DNA of 38,722 nt from Limosilactobacillus alvi (GCF_016900115.1 NZ_JACJJQ010000015.1:1-38722); one strand, 5' to 3'. Numbered from the stretch's first letter, positions 17,407-27,539 are shown. Numbers and translations are program-made. The notes: generated by a model from the letters alone, not told the origin.

Positions 17407-19635
17407 ATGAAAGCAGCAATGACACCGGAAGAAATTAAAGCCCAAAAGCCTTACTTGGACTGGAGTTTATCCGAACGCGAATACAACTACATTAGTGAAA
17501 AACTCCTGGGTCGGTTACCTAACTACACCGAAACGGGTTTGTACTCGGCCATGTGGAGTGAACACTGTTCATATAAGAAATCAAAGCCGGTTTTGCGGCT
17601 TTTCCCGAACAAGAACGCCCGGGTTTTACAAGGCCCTGGTGAAGGGGCCGGGGTTGTCGACATTGATGATGGCCAAGCGGTTGTTTTCAAGGCCGAAAGT
17701 CATAACCACCCGTCAACGGTTGAACCGTACCAAGGGGCAGCCACTGGGGTTGGGGGGATCCTGCGGGATATTTTCTCCATGGGGGCGCGGCCAATTGCTT
17801 CCTTAGATTCCCTCCACTTTGGTGAACTTGATAACCCCACGATGAGGATGAAAGTCCAAAACACCGTTAAGGGGATTGGGGACTATGGTAACTGCATGGG
17901 GATTCCAACGGTGGCTGGGGAAACCACCTTTGATCCTTGTTACTCCGGGAATCTCTTAGTTAACGCCATGAGTGTTGGCCTGATGAACCAAAAGGATCTC
18001 CAAAAAGGGACGGCCAACGGAATTGGCAACGCCGTGATGTATGTTGGTGCTAAAACTGGTCGGGACGGGATCCACGGAGCCACCTTTGCCTCTGCCGATT
18101 TCTCCGATGAAAATGCTACTCAACGGTCAGCGGTGCAAGTTGGGGATCCTTTTATGGAAAAGCTTCTGATGGAAGCCTGCTTAGAGTTAATTGAAAAGCA
18201 TCCCGATTGGTTAGTCGGGATCCAAGATATGGGGGCGGCCGGAATTGTTTCTTCTAGTGCTGAAATGGCCTCGGAAGGGCAGGCCGGAATGGACTTAGAC
18301 CTTGATCTTGTTCCGCAACGGGAACCAAACATGTCGGCTTACGAAATTATGCTTTCGGAATCCCAAGAACGGATGCTTCTCTGTGTGGTTAAGGGACACG
18401 AAGCGGATGTCAAAAAGATCTTTGACTTCTACGATCTTGAAGCCGTCACGATTGGTCGGATCACGGCAGGTCACAACTATGTCCTTCACCATGATGGCCA
18501 AGTTGTTTGTGACATCCCAGTTTCCACTTTAACTGATGATGTTTTAGAAGAAGCAAGTGAAGAACGGGAACCCGCTCGGCTTCAAGCTGCCAAAGCCCAA
18601 CCCGCTTGGCAACCAACAATTCTGAATGCGGAAGCAACTCTTCGGCAACTCTTGGCTCAAAGTACGATTGCGGATAAATCAGCTTTCTACCAACAATATG
18701 ATTCCCAGGTACGGACCTCAACCGTCTTTGGCCCTGGTTCCGATGCTGGGGTGATCCGGGTCCGGGGAACTAAGAAGGGCTTAGCCATGACGACCGATGG
18801 GAACGGCCGCTTTGTTTACCTTGATCCAGAAATTGGCGGAAAGTTAGCACTGACCGAAGCCGTTACTAACATCATTGCCACCGGCGCTCAACCCCTTGCC
18901 ATCACCGACTGTTTAAACTACGGTGATCCGAACGACCCGGAAATCTTCTGGGAACTTCACCACTCCGTAATGGGGATGGCCGAAGCGTGCCGGGTTTACG
19001 ATACGCCTGTCATTTCCGGGAATGTTTCCTTATATAACGAAAATAACGGCCAAGCCATTCACCCAACACCAATGGTCGGAATGGTTGGTTTGATTAAAGA
19101 TATTAACCATGTGATTCCTTCCTTTGCCCAAAATGCGGGTGATCAAGTTTATCTTGTGGGTCAAACGGGGAACGACTTTGCTGGTTCTGAACTGCAAAAG
19201 CTGATGCTTGGTGACATTAGCGGGGCCTTGAACGATATCGACTTAACTCAAGTCCAAGCTTATAGCCAACGCCTTTTGCGGGAAATGCAAGCTGGCCATG
19301 TTGCTTCAGCCCACGATTTAGCTGAAGGGGGCTTGGCAGTTGGCTTAGCCGAAACCTTATTTAACACTGATTTGGGGATGAACCTCGACTTAACCCACCT
19401 AACCGCCGCCCAACTTTTCGCCGAAACTGGTGGCCGGTTTATTGTTACCGTTCCAGCTGAAGCTACGCCTGATTTTGAAGCTGCCATGGGTTCAGATGCC
19501 CAAAAGGTTGGGGAAGTAACTGCCAGTCACTGGCTCCAAGCCCGTTATCAAGGTGGCGAACTAAACGCTGCAGTGGCAGAATTACAAACAGTTTGGAAGG
19601 AGGCTATTCCATGCCAGCTGAAGTCAAAAGCTTAA
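17407..19635 (+). CDS. purL: Phosphoribosylformylglycinamidine synthase subunit PurL
   Basis: Catalytic subunit converting FGAR, ATP and ammonia to FGAM. At 742 residues it is the small PurL type that needs separate PurS and PurQ, both encoded just upstream. '[15 protein letters not shown]' near residue 50, '[21 protein letters not shown]' near 97 and the second-half '[20 protein letters not shown]' are the ATP- and substrate-binding segments of the two AIRS-like halves. ATG 17407 follows GGAGG. The 3' end overlaps purF by 25 bases, with the purF ribosome binding site inside purL. Confidence 0.97.
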   Translation: MKAAMTPEEIKAQKPYLDWSLSEREYNYISEKLLGRLPNYTETGLYSAMWSEHCSYKKSKPVLRLFPNKNARVLQGPGEGAGVVDIDDGQAVVFKAESHNHPSTVEPYQGAATGVGGILRDIFSMGARPIASLDSLHFGELDNPTMRMKVQNTVKGIGDYGNCMGIPTVAGETTFDPCYSGNLLVNAMSVGLMNQKDLQKGTANGIGNAVMYVGAKTGRDGIHGATFASADFSDENATQRSAVQVGDPFMEKLLMEACLELIEKHPDWLVGIQDMGAAGIVSSSAEMASEGQAGMDLDLDLVPQREPNMSAYEIMLSESQERMLLCVVKGHEADVKKIFDFYDLEAVTIGRITAGHNYVLHHDGQVVCDIPVSTLTDDVLEEASEEREPARLQAAKAQPAWQPTILNAEATLRQLLAQSTIADKSAFYQQYDSQVRTSTVFGPGSDAGVIRVRGTKKGLAMTTDGNGRFVYLDPEIGGKLALTEAVTNIIATGAQPLAITDCLNYGDPNDPEIFWELHHSVMGMAEACRVYDTPVISGNVSLYNENNGQAIHPTPMVGMVGLIKDINHVIPSFAQNAGDQVYLVGQTGNDFAGSELQKLMLGDISGALNDIDLTQVQAYSQRLLREMQAGHVASAHDLAEGGLAVGLAETLFNTDLGMNLDLTHLTAAQLFAETGGRFIVTVPAEATPDFEAAMGSDAQKVGEVTASHWLQARYQGGELNAAVAELQTVWKEAIPCQLKSKA

Positions 19636-21074
19636 ATGAAGAGTGCGGCGTCTTCGGGGTATTTGGCGCCCCCGACGCCAACCATTTAACTTACCTTGGC
19701 CTGCATACCCTCCAACACCGGGGCCAAGAGGGGGCCGGGATTGTTACTACGGATGGACAAGAAATGTACCAATACCGTAACCGGGGGCTACTAGCCCACG
19801 TTTTTCGGAACCAAGCCGATCTCGATGGCTTAGTTGGTGAAGCCGCCATTGGTCACGTTCGCTATGCGACAGCCGGTCGGCAAACTTTAGCTAACGTCCA
19901 ACCCTTCCTCTTTAATTTTCACGATGGCGATGTTGCCTTAGCTCACAACGGAAACTTAACTAATGCGGTTACCCTCCGGCGGCAACTGGAAGATGAAGGC
20001 GCCGTCTTCCAATCCGACTCGGATTCCGAAATTTTAATTCACTTAATCCGTAAGCATATTAAGGCAGGCTTCATTCCGGCGCTAAAGCAAAGCCTGAATG
20101 AAGTTCATGGAGGGTTTGCCTTCCTCTTACTCCAAAAGGATCGCTTAATTGCGGCTTTAGACCCGAATGGGTTGCGGCCCTTAGTGATTGGCCAAATGGA
20201 AAATGGCGCTTATGTGATTGCCAGTGAATCTTGTGCCTTAGATATTGTTGGGGCCAAGTTAATTCGGGATGTTCAACCCGGGGAAATAATTATTGTTGAC
20301 CGGGATGGCCTCCATACTGATCGCTTTACGGACAAGACCCAGTTGGCAATTTGTTCAATGGAATTTGTTTACTTTGCCCGGCCGGACTCAATTATCCATG
20401 GAGTGACTGTTCACAATGCCCGCAAACAAATGGGACGGCTTTTAGCACAAGAACACCCTGTGGATGCCGACATTGTAATTGGGGTGCCCAATTCATCGCT
20501 TTCGGCGGCTTCTGGGTACGCTGAAGGAAGTGGCTTACCCTATGAAATGGGCTTGATTAAGAGCCAATACGTTGCCCGGTCCTTTATCCAACCAACGCAA
20601 GCCTTACGGGAACGGGCCGTGGCCCTAAAGCTTTCGGCTGTGCGGGGGGTCGTCGCCGGTAAGCGAGTAGCTGTGGTGGATGACTCCATCGTCCGGGGAA
20701 CGACTTCCCAAAAGATCGTTAAAATGCTTCGCGATGCGGGGGCTAAGGAAGTTCACCTTCTAATTGCTTCCCCACCATTCCGCTTCCCATGTTTCTACGG
20801 GATTGATATTTCAACCCGGTCCGAATTAATGGCGGCTCATTATTCGGTTGAAGAAATGCGGAAAAAGATTGGGGCTGATTCGCTCAACTTCCTGAGCGTG
20901 GAAAATTTGGTGAAGGCGATTAACTTACCTGATACCGGGGATGCGCCATATCAAGGATTGACGGTTGCTTACTTTAACGGTGATTATCCAACGCCACTCT
21001 ATGATTACGAAGCCAGCTACCTAGCTTCTTTCAATGCCCAAGAACAACGGATGCGAAAGGAACAACTCAAATGA
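19611..21074 (+). CDS. purF: Amidophosphoribosyltransferase
   Basis: First committed step: PRPP and glutamine to phosphoribosylamine. With ATG 19611 (AAGGAGG seven bases upstream) the product has 487 residues and an 11-residue propeptide ending in Asn-Glu-Glu before Cys12, matching the Bacillus-type enzyme, where that cysteine becomes the N-terminal nucleophile. The PRPP loop is '[16 protein letters not shown]'. Two cysteines equivalent to iron-sulphur ligands of the B. subtilis enzyme remain ('ICSMEFVYF' and 'FPCFYGID'), but the C-terminal CGQC-type pair is replaced by a segment reading [12 protein letters not shown]. The cluster is therefore probably absent. It overlaps purL and purM. Confidence 0.96.
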   Translation: MPAEVKSLNEECGVFGVFGAPDANHLTYLGLHTLQHRGQEGAGIVTTDGQEMYQYRNRGLLAHVFRNQADLDGLVGEAAIGHVRYATAGRQTLANVQPFLFNFHDGDVALAHNGNLTNAVTLRRQLEDEGAVFQSDSDSEILIHLIRKHIKAGFIPALKQSLNEVHGGFAFLLLQKDRLIAALDPNGLRPLVIGQMENGAYVIASESCALDIVGAKLIRDVQPGEIIIVDRDGLHTDRFTDKTQLAICSMEFVYFARPDSIIHGVTVHNARKQMGRLLAQEHPVDADIVIGVPNSSLSAASGYAEGSGLPYEMGLIKSQYVARSFIQPTQALRERAVALKLSAVRGVVAGKRVAVVDDSIVRGTTSQKIVKMLRDAGAKEVHLLIASPPFRFPCFYGIDISTRSELMAAHYSVEEMRKKIGADSLNFLSVENLVKAINLPDTGDAPYQGLTVAYFNGDYPTPLYDYEASYLASFNAQEQRMRKEQLK

Positions 21075-22105
21075 ATCGTTATCAAGCCGCCGGTGTTGAT
21101 GTAAATGCCGGTTACGAAATGGTCAAAAAGATTAAAGCGGACGTGGCTTCCACCAAGCGGCCCGGTGTAATGGGTGGAATTGGTAGTTTTGGTGGCCTCT
21201 TTGATTTAGGAAGCTTGAACTACCGCCATCCGGTGTTAGTGGCTGGAACTGACGGGGTCGGGACCAAATTAATGATTGCCCAGGCCCTAAACCAGCCGGC
21301 CACGGTTGGAATTGACTTGGTTGCCATGTGTGCCAACGATGTCTTGGCCCAAGGAGCGGAACCGCTTTTCTTCTTGGATTACATTGCCACGGGGAAAAAT
21401 GAACCAACCAAAATGGCAGCCCTAGTCCAAGGAGTCGCCGAAGGTTGTCGCCAAGCCGGCTGTGCCCTAATCGGGGGTGAAACGGCCGAAATGCCTGATA
21501 TGTATGCGATCGAAGAATATGATTTAGCGGGGACTTTAACCGGGGTGGCAGAAAAAGGTCAGCTGCTAGATGGTAGTCAAGTCAGTGCTGGGGATATCTT
21601 GATTGGTTTGCCATCTAGTGGGATCCATTCCAATGGTTTTTCCCTCGTCCGCCAAATCGTGAAGGAAGCTGGCTTACAGTATACCGATCACGTTGACCAA
21701 CTGGGTGATCAAACCTTGGGAGAAGCTTTATTAACCCCGACTAAGATTTACGTTAAGCCGGTGTTACCACTAGTTAAAGCTGGGTTAGTCCACGGAATTG
21801 CCCACATTACCGGGGGTGGTTTACCAGAAAACCTGCCACGGATGTATGGGGATGAGCTGCAAGCTGTGGTGGACCCGGCCAAATGGGAGCGGCCCGTAAT
21901 CTTTGATTGGTTAATTAAAACCGGCCACTTGAACCGAGAAGATGTCTTTGGGACCTTTAACATGGGGCTAGGTTTGATCTTAGCGGTAAAGCCGGATCAA
22001 GTAGCTACCGTTCAAGCCCAGTTGACCAAGCAAGGAGAAACAAACTTTGTTGTTGGGAAAATTCAATCTCGCCCAGCAGATGCGGATAAATTACAAATTC
22101 TGTAG
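21071..22105 (+). CDS. purM: Phosphoribosylformylglycinamidine cyclo-ligase
   Basis: Closes the imidazole ring: FGAM plus ATP to AIR. The 344-residue protein belongs to the same AIRS superfamily as PurL. 'VLVAGTDGVGTKLMIA' near residue 56, 'DLVAMCANDVLAQGAEPLFFLDY' near 76, and 'GLPSSGIHSNGFSLVR' near 177 are diagnostic. ATG 21071 overlaps the purF stop (ATGA). The ribosome binding site is weak, so translation is probably coupled to purF. It is followed by a 23-bp gap to purN. Confidence 0.97.
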   Translation: MNRYQAAGVDVNAGYEMVKKIKADVASTKRPGVMGGIGSFGGLFDLGSLNYRHPVLVAGTDGVGTKLMIAQALNQPATVGIDLVAMCANDVLAQGAEPLFFLDYIATGKNEPTKMAALVQGVAEGCRQAGCALIGGETAEMPDMYAIEEYDLAGTLTGVAEKGQLLDGSQVSAGDILIGLPSSGIHSNGFSLVRQIVKEAGLQYTDHVDQLGDQTLGEALLTPTKIYVKPVLPLVKAGLVHGIAHITGGGLPENLPRMYGDELQAVVDPAKWERPVIFDWLIKTGHLNREDVFGTFNMGLGLILAVKPDQVATVQAQLTKQGETNFVVGKIQSRPADADKLQIL

Positions 22106-22128
22106 TCTAAATAATAGAAAGGAAAAAG

Positions 22129-22707
22129 ATGCGAGTTGCAGTTTTAGCGTCCGGTAACGGGACCAATTTCCAGGTCATTGCCGAACATTATCAGAATCAT
22201 GATTTGCCAGGGGAGTTGGCCCTCCTCTTTTGTAACCACCCAACGGCGCCGGTAATGCAACGGGCGGAAAAGTTCAACGTTCCCGCCGAAGCCTTTACGG
22301 TTAAAGACTGTGGTAGTAAAGAAGCTTATGAAGCCCGCCTGCTAAAGCTTTTGCAGGCTTACCGGATTGATTTTATTACCCTGGCTGGCTACTTACGGGT
22401 GGTTGGGTCAACGATTCTGGCAGCCTTTCCGAACCGGATTGTTAATTTGCATCCGGCTTTATTACCGAAGTACCCAGGCTTACATTCGATTGAACGGGCT
22501 TTTGATGCAGGCGAAAAGGAAACCGGGGTAACGGTGCATTATATCGATGCCGGTCTGGACTCTGGTCCCATCATTGCTCAACGTACGGTACCAATTTTGC
22601 CAACGGATACCGTTGAAAGTCTGGAAACGCGGGTACATGAAGTTGAACATCAACTTTACCCAACTGTTTTGAAACAAGTATTAACGTCATTGGAGGAGGA
22701 AAACTAA
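22129..22707 (+). CDS. purN: Phosphoribosylglycinamide formyltransferase
   Basis: Transfers formyl from 10-formyl-THF to GAR; it depends on Fhs for the cofactor. At 192 residues it has the usual length. Motifs are N-terminal '[10 protein letters not shown]', 'LAGYLRVV', the catalytic '[12 protein letters not shown]' and '[19 protein letters not shown]', which contains the catalytic aspartate. ATG 22129 follows GAAAGGAAAA. Its TAA shares a base with the purH ATG. No purT is present in the window, so this is the only GAR transformylase visible. Confidence 0.97.
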   Translation: MRVAVLASGNGTNFQVIAEHYQNHDLPGELALLFCNHPTAPVMQRAEKFNVPAEAFTVKDCGSKEAYEARLLKLLQAYRIDFITLAGYLRVVGSTILAAFPNRIVNLHPALLPKYPGLHSIERAFDAGEKETGVTVHYIDAGLDSGPIIAQRTVPILPTDTVESLETRVHEVEHQLYPTVLKQVLTSLEEEN

Positions 22708-24239
22708 TGCGTGCCTTAGTAAGTGTATCGGATAAGACTGGTTTAGTTCCATTTGTACAAGGATTAGTAGCGGCGGGCTTTGAAATTGTCTCAACTGGTG
22801 GGACCAAGCGGGTGCTGGATGAAGCTGGTGTCCCAACGATTGGAATTGAAGAAGTAACCGGCTTTCCAGAAATTTTAGATGGCCGAGTTAAGACTCTTCA
22901 TCCCAAGGTCCATGCCGGCTTACTGGCCCGGCGGAACCGGGAAGATGATATGGCTACCTTGGCGGAAAAGCACATCACCCCAATTGACCTGGTTTGTGTT
23001 AACCTTTACCCATTTAAGGAAACGATTGAAGACCAAACTAAGGACTTAGCCGATGCGATTGAAAATATTGATATCGGTGGTCCTTCGATGATCCGGGCAG
23101 CGGCCAAGAACTACCAAGACGTCACAGTTGTGGTTGACAATGCCGATTATGACCGGGTTTTGGCTGCGATTAAAGAAGATGGTCACACGAGCTTGGCCCT
23201 CCGGGCGGACCTAATGGCCAAGGCCTTCCGCCACACGGCTGCTTACGATGCCGTAATTGCCAACTACTTGACTAAGCGCTTGGCAACCACTGAAGCCCAA
23301 AGTTTAACCTTGACCTTTGATAAGGAAGCAACTTTGCGTTACGGGGAAAACAGTCACCAAAAGGCTACCCTTTACCGGGATGCGGTGCCAACAACCAACT
23401 TCTCTCTCCTGCAAGCAAAGCAACTTCATGGTAAGCAACTTTCCTACAACAACATTAAAGACGCTGATGCCGCAATGCGGACGATCCGGGAATTTAGTGA
23501 ACCAACCGTCGTAGCGATGAAGCACATGAACCCATGTGGAATTGGGACGGGTGAAACCCTTGAAACTGCTTGGGACCGGGCTTACAAGGCCGACTCCGTT
23601 TCAATCTTTGGTGGAGTAATCGCCCTTAACCGACCGGTTGACTTAGCAACGGCGGAAAAGATGCACCAAATCTTCTTGGAAATCATCATTGCCCCAAGCT
23701 TTGATGATGACGCTTTGGCCGTCTTGGAAAAGAAGAAGAACGTCCGCTTGCTCCAAGTTGACTTTGATGCTCCAGAAGAACCGGAACCAGAACTCGTTTC
23801 CGTGATGGGGGGCCTCTTAGTTCAAGACGAAGACGTCTTACCAGAAAAGACTATCGACTGGACGGTTGCGACCGAAGTTCAACCAACCAAGGAACAACTA
23901 GCGGCAATGATGTTTGCTTGGCGCGCCGTTAAGCACGTCAAGTCCAACGCCATCGTAGTTGCTAATGGTGAACGGACCCTTGGAGTGGGGGCCGGTCAAC
24001 CAAACCGGATTGACTCCTTGAAGATCGCCGTTAAGCACGCCGGTGAAGATGTCAAAGGGGCTGTGATGGCTTCTGATGCCTTCTTCCCATTTGATGACTG
24101 TGTTAAGTTCGCCGCTGAACACGGGATCAAGGCCATTGTCCAACCCGGTGGTTCCATCCGTGACCAAGAATCCATCGATGCTGCCAATGCCGCCGGGATT
24201 GCCATGGCCTTTACCGGAGTACGGCATTTTAGACATTAG
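22707..24239 (+). CDS. purH: Bifunctional AICAR transformylase / IMP cyclohydrolase
   Basis: Last two steps to IMP. The 510-residue protein has the N-terminal MGS-like cyclohydrolase domain ('[12 protein letters not shown]', '[13 protein letters not shown]', '[15 protein letters not shown]') and the C-terminal AICAR formyltransferase domain with 'KHMNPCGIG' near residue 273 and '[11 protein letters not shown]' near 430. It ends in '[10 protein letters not shown]', the typical terminus. ATG 22707 lies inside the purN stop, with GGAGGA upstream. A gap of about 180 nt separates it from purD, the only long gap in the operon. Confidence 0.97.
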   Translation: MRALVSVSDKTGLVPFVQGLVAAGFEIVSTGGTKRVLDEAGVPTIGIEEVTGFPEILDGRVKTLHPKVHAGLLARRNREDDMATLAEKHITPIDLVCVNLYPFKETIEDQTKDLADAIENIDIGGPSMIRAAAKNYQDVTVVVDNADYDRVLAAIKEDGHTSLALRADLMAKAFRHTAAYDAVIANYLTKRLATTEAQSLTLTFDKEATLRYGENSHQKATLYRDAVPTTNFSLLQAKQLHGKQLSYNNIKDADAAMRTIREFSEPTVVAMKHMNPCGIGTGETLETAWDRAYKADSVSIFGGVIALNRPVDLATAEKMHQIFLEIIIAPSFDDDALAVLEKKKNVRLLQVDFDAPEEPEPELVSVMGGLLVQDEDVLPEKTIDWTVATEVQPTKEQLAAMMFAWRAVKHVKSNAIVVANGERTLGVGAGQPNRIDSLKIAVKHAGEDVKGAVMASDAFFPFDDCVKFAAEHGIKAIVQPGGSIRDQESIDAANAAGIAMAFTGVRHFRH

Positions 24240-24380
24240 CAAAAAGCACTTTGCCGGGAATTTGCGATGATAAGCGAAAAGAACCGTGAAGCCAGGTTTA
24301 AGGTGCTACTTTGATTGAGAGTATGATTCATAAGTGGAGCTAGATTACGTAAGATGTAACGGCGAACAGGAGTAATACCT

Positions 24381-24422
24381 ATGATCCGCAAACCATCTAA
24401 TATCAGAAAGGAAAGATCATGA
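24381..24422 (+). CDS. Putative 13-codon leader ORF overlapping the purD start
   Basis: ATG 24381 has AGGAG (24368-24372) eight bases upstream, a better site than many real genes here. It encodes MIRKPSNIRKERS and stops at TGA 24420-24422, which overlaps the purD ATG as ATGA. It is basic and has no resemblance to anything I recognise. It may couple translation into purD or be chance; the peptide itself need not function. Confidence 0.4.
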   Translation: MIRKPSNIRKERS

Positions 24423-25675
24423 GCGAAGGGAAAAATGTCTTAGTTATTGGTTCCGGCGGCCGGGAATTTGCGATTGCCAAGGCCCTCAAACAAAGTGAAC
24501 ATGTCAATCATGTTTACTGTGCTCCGGGCAACGTTGGGATGCCAACAGTCGGGGTGGAACCAGTTGCCATTGCAGAAAATGACTTTGCTACTTTGATTAA
24601 GTTTGCTAAAGAACATCAAGTTACTTGGACCTTTGTGGGCCCAGAAACGGCTTTGGTCGATGGCATTGTTGACGAATTTCACCAAGCGGGATTAAAGATC
24701 TTTGGTCCTGATGCTCGGGCGGCCCAATTAGAAGGCTCGAAGGACTACGCCTTGAACTTTATGCAACAAGCTAAGGTACCAACGGCTAAGCATACGACTT
24801 ATGATCAATTAAACGCGGCCCGCGACGGGTTGGACCAATATGGCTTCCCAGTGGTAATTAAAGCAAACGGTCTTGAAGGGGGCAAAGGGGTCGTGATTGC
24901 GCCTGATCAAGCAAGTGCAGCCGTAACCCTTACCCAAATGTTTCAAACCGGGCAAACCCGGGTAGTCTTAGAAGAATGCTTGCAAGGACCGGAATACTCT
25001 CTCTTTGTCCTCATTGAAAATGGTCAATACCGGATCTTGCCAATGGCCCAGGACCATAAGCGGGCTTATGATCAAGATAAGGGTCCCAATACGGGAGGAA
25101 TGGGAGCTTACAGTCCGCTTCCACAATTGGCGGATGCCGATTATCAACGGATGATTGATGAAGTCGTTAAGCCGACAGTAAAGGGCCTCGTTGATGGTGG
25201 TTATCATTACCACGGAATTTTGTACATTGGCTTAATGTTGACGGCGGCTGGTCCGAAGGTGATTGAATATAATGTTCGCCTTGGGGATCCTGAAACCCAA
25301 GTGATTTTGCCGCGGTTAAAGACGGATCTCTTTGAATTGGTGGATGCCTGCTTGAACGATGAGGAACTCCCCCAAGTTGAAGTGCATGAACAAGCAGTTT
25401 TGGGGGTCGTTCTAGCGGCTAAGGGCTATCCAACTAATCCGGTTCACGGTCAAAATCTAGGAACTTTCCCGGCCAAACCGGGAATCACCATTGACTATGC
25501 GAACGTGACTGGTGACTTAACTAAGCTCACTGGGGCTGGCGGACGCCTACTAATGGTAATTAGTGAAGCTAATGATTTAAAGATCGCCCAAGCGAATGTT
25601 TACACCTACCTTAACCAATTAAATGTACCGGAGTGTGAATACCGACATGATATTGGGGATAAGGCATTAAAATAA
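24419..25675 (+). CDS. purD: Phosphoribosylamine-glycine ligase
   Basis: Second step: phosphoribosylamine plus glycine to GAR with ATP. At 418 residues it is a monofunctional bacterial PurD. N-terminal 'VLVIGSGGREFAIAKAL', the ATP-grasp segment 'VIKANGLEGGKGVVIA' near 143, 'DHKRAYDQDKGPNTGGMGAYSP' near 215 and 'EYNVRLGDPETQVILPRL' near 284 are all present. The family usually has 'GREHA' where this one reads GREFA. ATG 24419 has AAAGGA six bases upstream. It is last in the operon, closed by a strong terminator. Confidence 0.97.
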   Translation: MSEGKNVLVIGSGGREFAIAKALKQSEHVNHVYCAPGNVGMPTVGVEPVAIAENDFATLIKFAKEHQVTWTFVGPETALVDGIVDEFHQAGLKIFGPDARAAQLEGSKDYALNFMQQAKVPTAKHTTYDQLNAARDGLDQYGFPVVIKANGLEGGKGVVIAPDQASAAVTLTQMFQTGQTRVVLEECLQGPEYSLFVLIENGQYRILPMAQDHKRAYDQDKGPNTGGMGAYSPLPQLADADYQRMIDEVVKPTVKGLVDGGYHYHGILYIGLMLTAAGPKVIEYNVRLGDPETQVILPRLKTDLFELVDACLNDEELPQVEVHEQAVLGVVLAAKGYPTNPVHGQNLGTFPAKPGITIDYANVTGDLTKLTGAGGRLLMVISEANDLKIAQANVYTYLNQLNVPECEYRHDIGDKALK

Positions 25676-25716
25676 ACAGCTGAGCTTTTTAGAGCGAACT
25701 TAAAAATAGTAATAAT

Positions 25717-25769
25717 AAAAAGTGCTAGAAACCGACGTTTTCAGTAACGTGGCTTCTGGTACTTTTTTT
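25717..25769 (+). terminator. Terminator of the purC-purD operon
   Basis: AAAAGTGCTAGAA-CC-ACGTT (25717-25738) pairs with AACGT-GG-TTCTGGTACTTTT (25746-25766), ending in a T-run. The T-run contains the stop position of the decayed gene on the other strand. Confidence 0.85.
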
Positions 25770-26145
25770 AAGTTGCTTCACCTGATTGGAGGCAACCACT
25801 TGCAAAGTAAGTATACCAGTAGTTTGCATAATCACCACGTACTGGTTGGTAGGCGACCGCAGGATGCTCAAAGTTAGCATTGAAAATCATCGCTAGGTTA
25901 TATACTGATTGAGTACCCTTATGTACTGACTAGTGGTCATTGAGGTATTAGCAGTAATCAAAGCGTTATTGTGAATAATTGTCGGATTTGCATCATTGAC
26001 TAAAAACGAATCATTTTTAGCTAACCGCCTGTGCGCTAGGAGTTGATTCACTATTAGCTGGATTTGAATTTGCCTGAGCATTAGCGTTGATAAGGAAAAG
26101 GGCAGTCGGAGCTATTAACGCAGTCATAAAGTTCCATTTTAACAA
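25768..26145 (-). pseudogene. Decayed small secreted protein gene
   Basis: On the minus strand TTG 26145 has AAAGGA upstream and opens a clear signal peptide, MLKWNFMTALIAPTALFL, then INANAQANS, a Ser/Asn/Pro-rich stretch and a TAA. The reading continues in a second frame (NDSFLVNDANPTIIHNN through SQYIRVLNQYI), then in a third frame (YNLAMIFNANFEHPAVAYQP through FASGCLQSGEAT), ending at 25768. Two frame changes break it, and an intact version would have about 125 residues. The promoter at 26192-26219 still looks intact. I do not recognise the family. Composition and signal peptide suggest a surface or secreted protein. Confidence 0.65.
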
Positions 26146-26191
26146 GAAATCAGATCCTTTGTTTAAGATTGAAAGAGCTCTCACAGTGACT

Positions 26192-26219
26192 ATAATAGTT
26201 TTTAGTTGAGAAACGTCAA
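26192..26219 (-). promoter_or_regulatory. Promoter of the decayed secreted protein gene
   Basis: On the minus strand TTGACG (26219-26214) and TATTAT (26197-26192) are separated by 16 nt. It drives toward the signal-peptide reading frame at 26145. Confidence 0.5.
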
Positions 26220-26341
26220 TACTTTTTACATCTTTTCACAATTTTTTTAATAATATCCGGTAACATGTGTTGATTATAGGCAACGATGAGTTAAACTGAA
26301 AGTTGTTTATAAGGAAAAAGATTCGCAGAGGGATGCAGATA

Positions 26342-26980
26342 ATGAGTAAGAAAATCAGAATCTTCTATTGGTGCTTTTTTGCGACTGTCCTAATTACTTG
26401 CTTTAATCTAGAACGAAATCGGCTTCACATGAAAGTAGATGCCAATGTTCGCCAGGTAAAGGTCACCACTGCTAGCGCACTACCCGCATCATCGGCGCAT
26501 ATGCGGACGCCAATTGATTGGCGTAAGTCTTCGGAAACGGTGTCCTATCCAGATTTGAGTAAAGTTAAAAACTTCTGGATTAAGGTGAGCTTAAAACAAA
26601 ATCGAACTTACTTATACGATGGCAATAAGCTAATTTATACGATGTATAGTACTGGTGGTATGTATAAAAAGAATCCGCAAACTGGAAAACTAGAAAGTAT
26701 GACCCCAACCGGAACTTTCTATGCCCAAGCGGAACGAGGAACTTCGTTTTTCAATAGTTCCCTCAATGAAGGGGCAAACTACTATGTTTCGTGGAAGAAT
26801 CATGGGGTTTACCTTTTCCATAGTGTTCCTACCAAGGCCGGTGGAGCTTATAACGTAAAAGAGGCTGATAAACTGGGGAAGTCGACTGGTTCACATGGTT
26901 GTATCCGCCTGTCGATTCCGGATGCAAAATGGATGTCGGCTAATTTACCAGTGGGAACTAAAATTGTGATTGAGAACTAA
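26342..26980 (+). CDS. L,D-transpeptidase (YkuD family)
   Basis: A 212-residue cell-wall enzyme with an N-terminal membrane anchor (residues 5-22) and an extracellular YkuD domain from about residue 78. The catalytic motif is S184-H-G-C187-I-R with a partner His160 in 'YLFHSVP'. YkuD enzymes form 3-3 peptidoglycan cross-links or attach groups to peptidoglycan tetrapeptides. ATG 26342 is chosen because AGAGGG stands nine bases upstream; in-frame TTG 26303 and ATG 26333 are less likely. It is a single gene, with a bidirectional terminator downstream shared with the small membrane proteins read the other way. Confidence 0.9.
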   Translation: MSKKIRIFYWCFFATVLITCFNLERNRLHMKVDANVRQVKVTTASALPASSAHMRTPIDWRKSSETVSYPDLSKVKNFWIKVSLKQNRTYLYDGNKLIYTMYSTGGMYKKNPQTGKLESMTPTGTFYAQAERGTSFFNSSLNEGANYYVSWKNHGVYLFHSVPTKAGGAYNVKEADKLGKSTGSHGCIRLSIPDAKWMSANLPVGTKIVIEN

Positions 26981-27049
26981 GTGACCGCGACTTAGGGGAA
27001 ACTTGGTTACTTACGTTGGTATAGTTTTTAAACGATATTTGGAGCAAAA

Positions 27050-27089
27050 AAGCGACTGGGAAGAAAATTTGAAAACTCTCCAGTCGCTT
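27050..27089. terminator. Bidirectional terminator
   Basis: AAGCGACTGG (27050-27059) and CCAGTCGCTT (27080-27089) form a perfect 10-bp stem, with AAAAA before it. It lies between the L,D-transpeptidase gene and the leftward small membrane protein genes. Confidence 0.8.
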
Positions 27090-27104
27090 AGGTTGTTTAA
27101 TTTA

Positions 27105-27344
27105 TTAATCATCTGGACTTAAGTAATCTAGCAAGGCCTTAAAAAAGAGGCAGACGTTTAGCACGATAAAAAGCCGAAAGAAGATCCCAGCAGGGACAAT
27201 GCGCAAATGGTGGTAAATCAAGTGAAAACAGTCATAGATTAGGATGATTAAAATGTAGAGCAAGTTAGCCCGAAAAATATCCTTTGACCACTTATGATTG
27301 ATTGTGTATTGCCAAATTTGATCAAGCCATTCTTTAATCATCAT
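27105..27344 (-). CDS. Small hypothetical membrane protein (79 aa)
   Basis: Not recognised. An N-terminal amphipathic, charged segment (residues 1-25, with Trp6, Trp11 and Trp19) is followed by two hydrophobic segments at about 27-45 and 50-72, and an acidic tail ending SPDD. The start ATG 27344 has AGGAG five bases upstream, inside the end of the 28-codon ORF just upstream. The pair looks like a small operon closed by the terminator at 27050. Confidence 0.6.
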   Translation of the reverse strand: MMIKEWLDQIWQYTINHKWSKDIFRANLLYILIILIYDCFHLIYHHLRIVPAGIFFRLFIVLNVCLFFKALLDYLSPDD

Positions 27345-27351
27345 TAAGCTC

Positions 27352-27438
27352 CTAACTGTAGAGAATATTTGCTAAAACAATTGCGGCTAAGGCAAAGCCG
27401 ATGGCAGAAAGGTAGGCATCACGCAAATTTTCACGCAT
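27352..27438 (-). CDS. Putative 28-residue single-span membrane peptide
   Basis: On the minus strand ATG 27438 opens MRENLRDAYL, then SAIGFALAAIVLANILYS and TAG at 27352. One transmembrane segment (about residues 10-27) follows a short charged head. GGTGA stands eight bases upstream. Only seven bases separate it from the 79-residue membrane protein, whose ribosome binding site overlaps its stop region. Function unknown; such small peptides can be toxins or subunits of membrane complexes, but nothing here decides. Confidence 0.5.
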   Translation of the reverse strand: MRENLRDAYLSAIGFALAAIVLANILYS

Positions 27439-27539
27439 TTAAAATTCACCATTCTTTCGTAATTATTGGTTTCGGTTGAATATATTACACGTTTTGAAAT
27501 TTTTTTCAAGTTATCATCAAAGTGAGTGGGAATATAATT

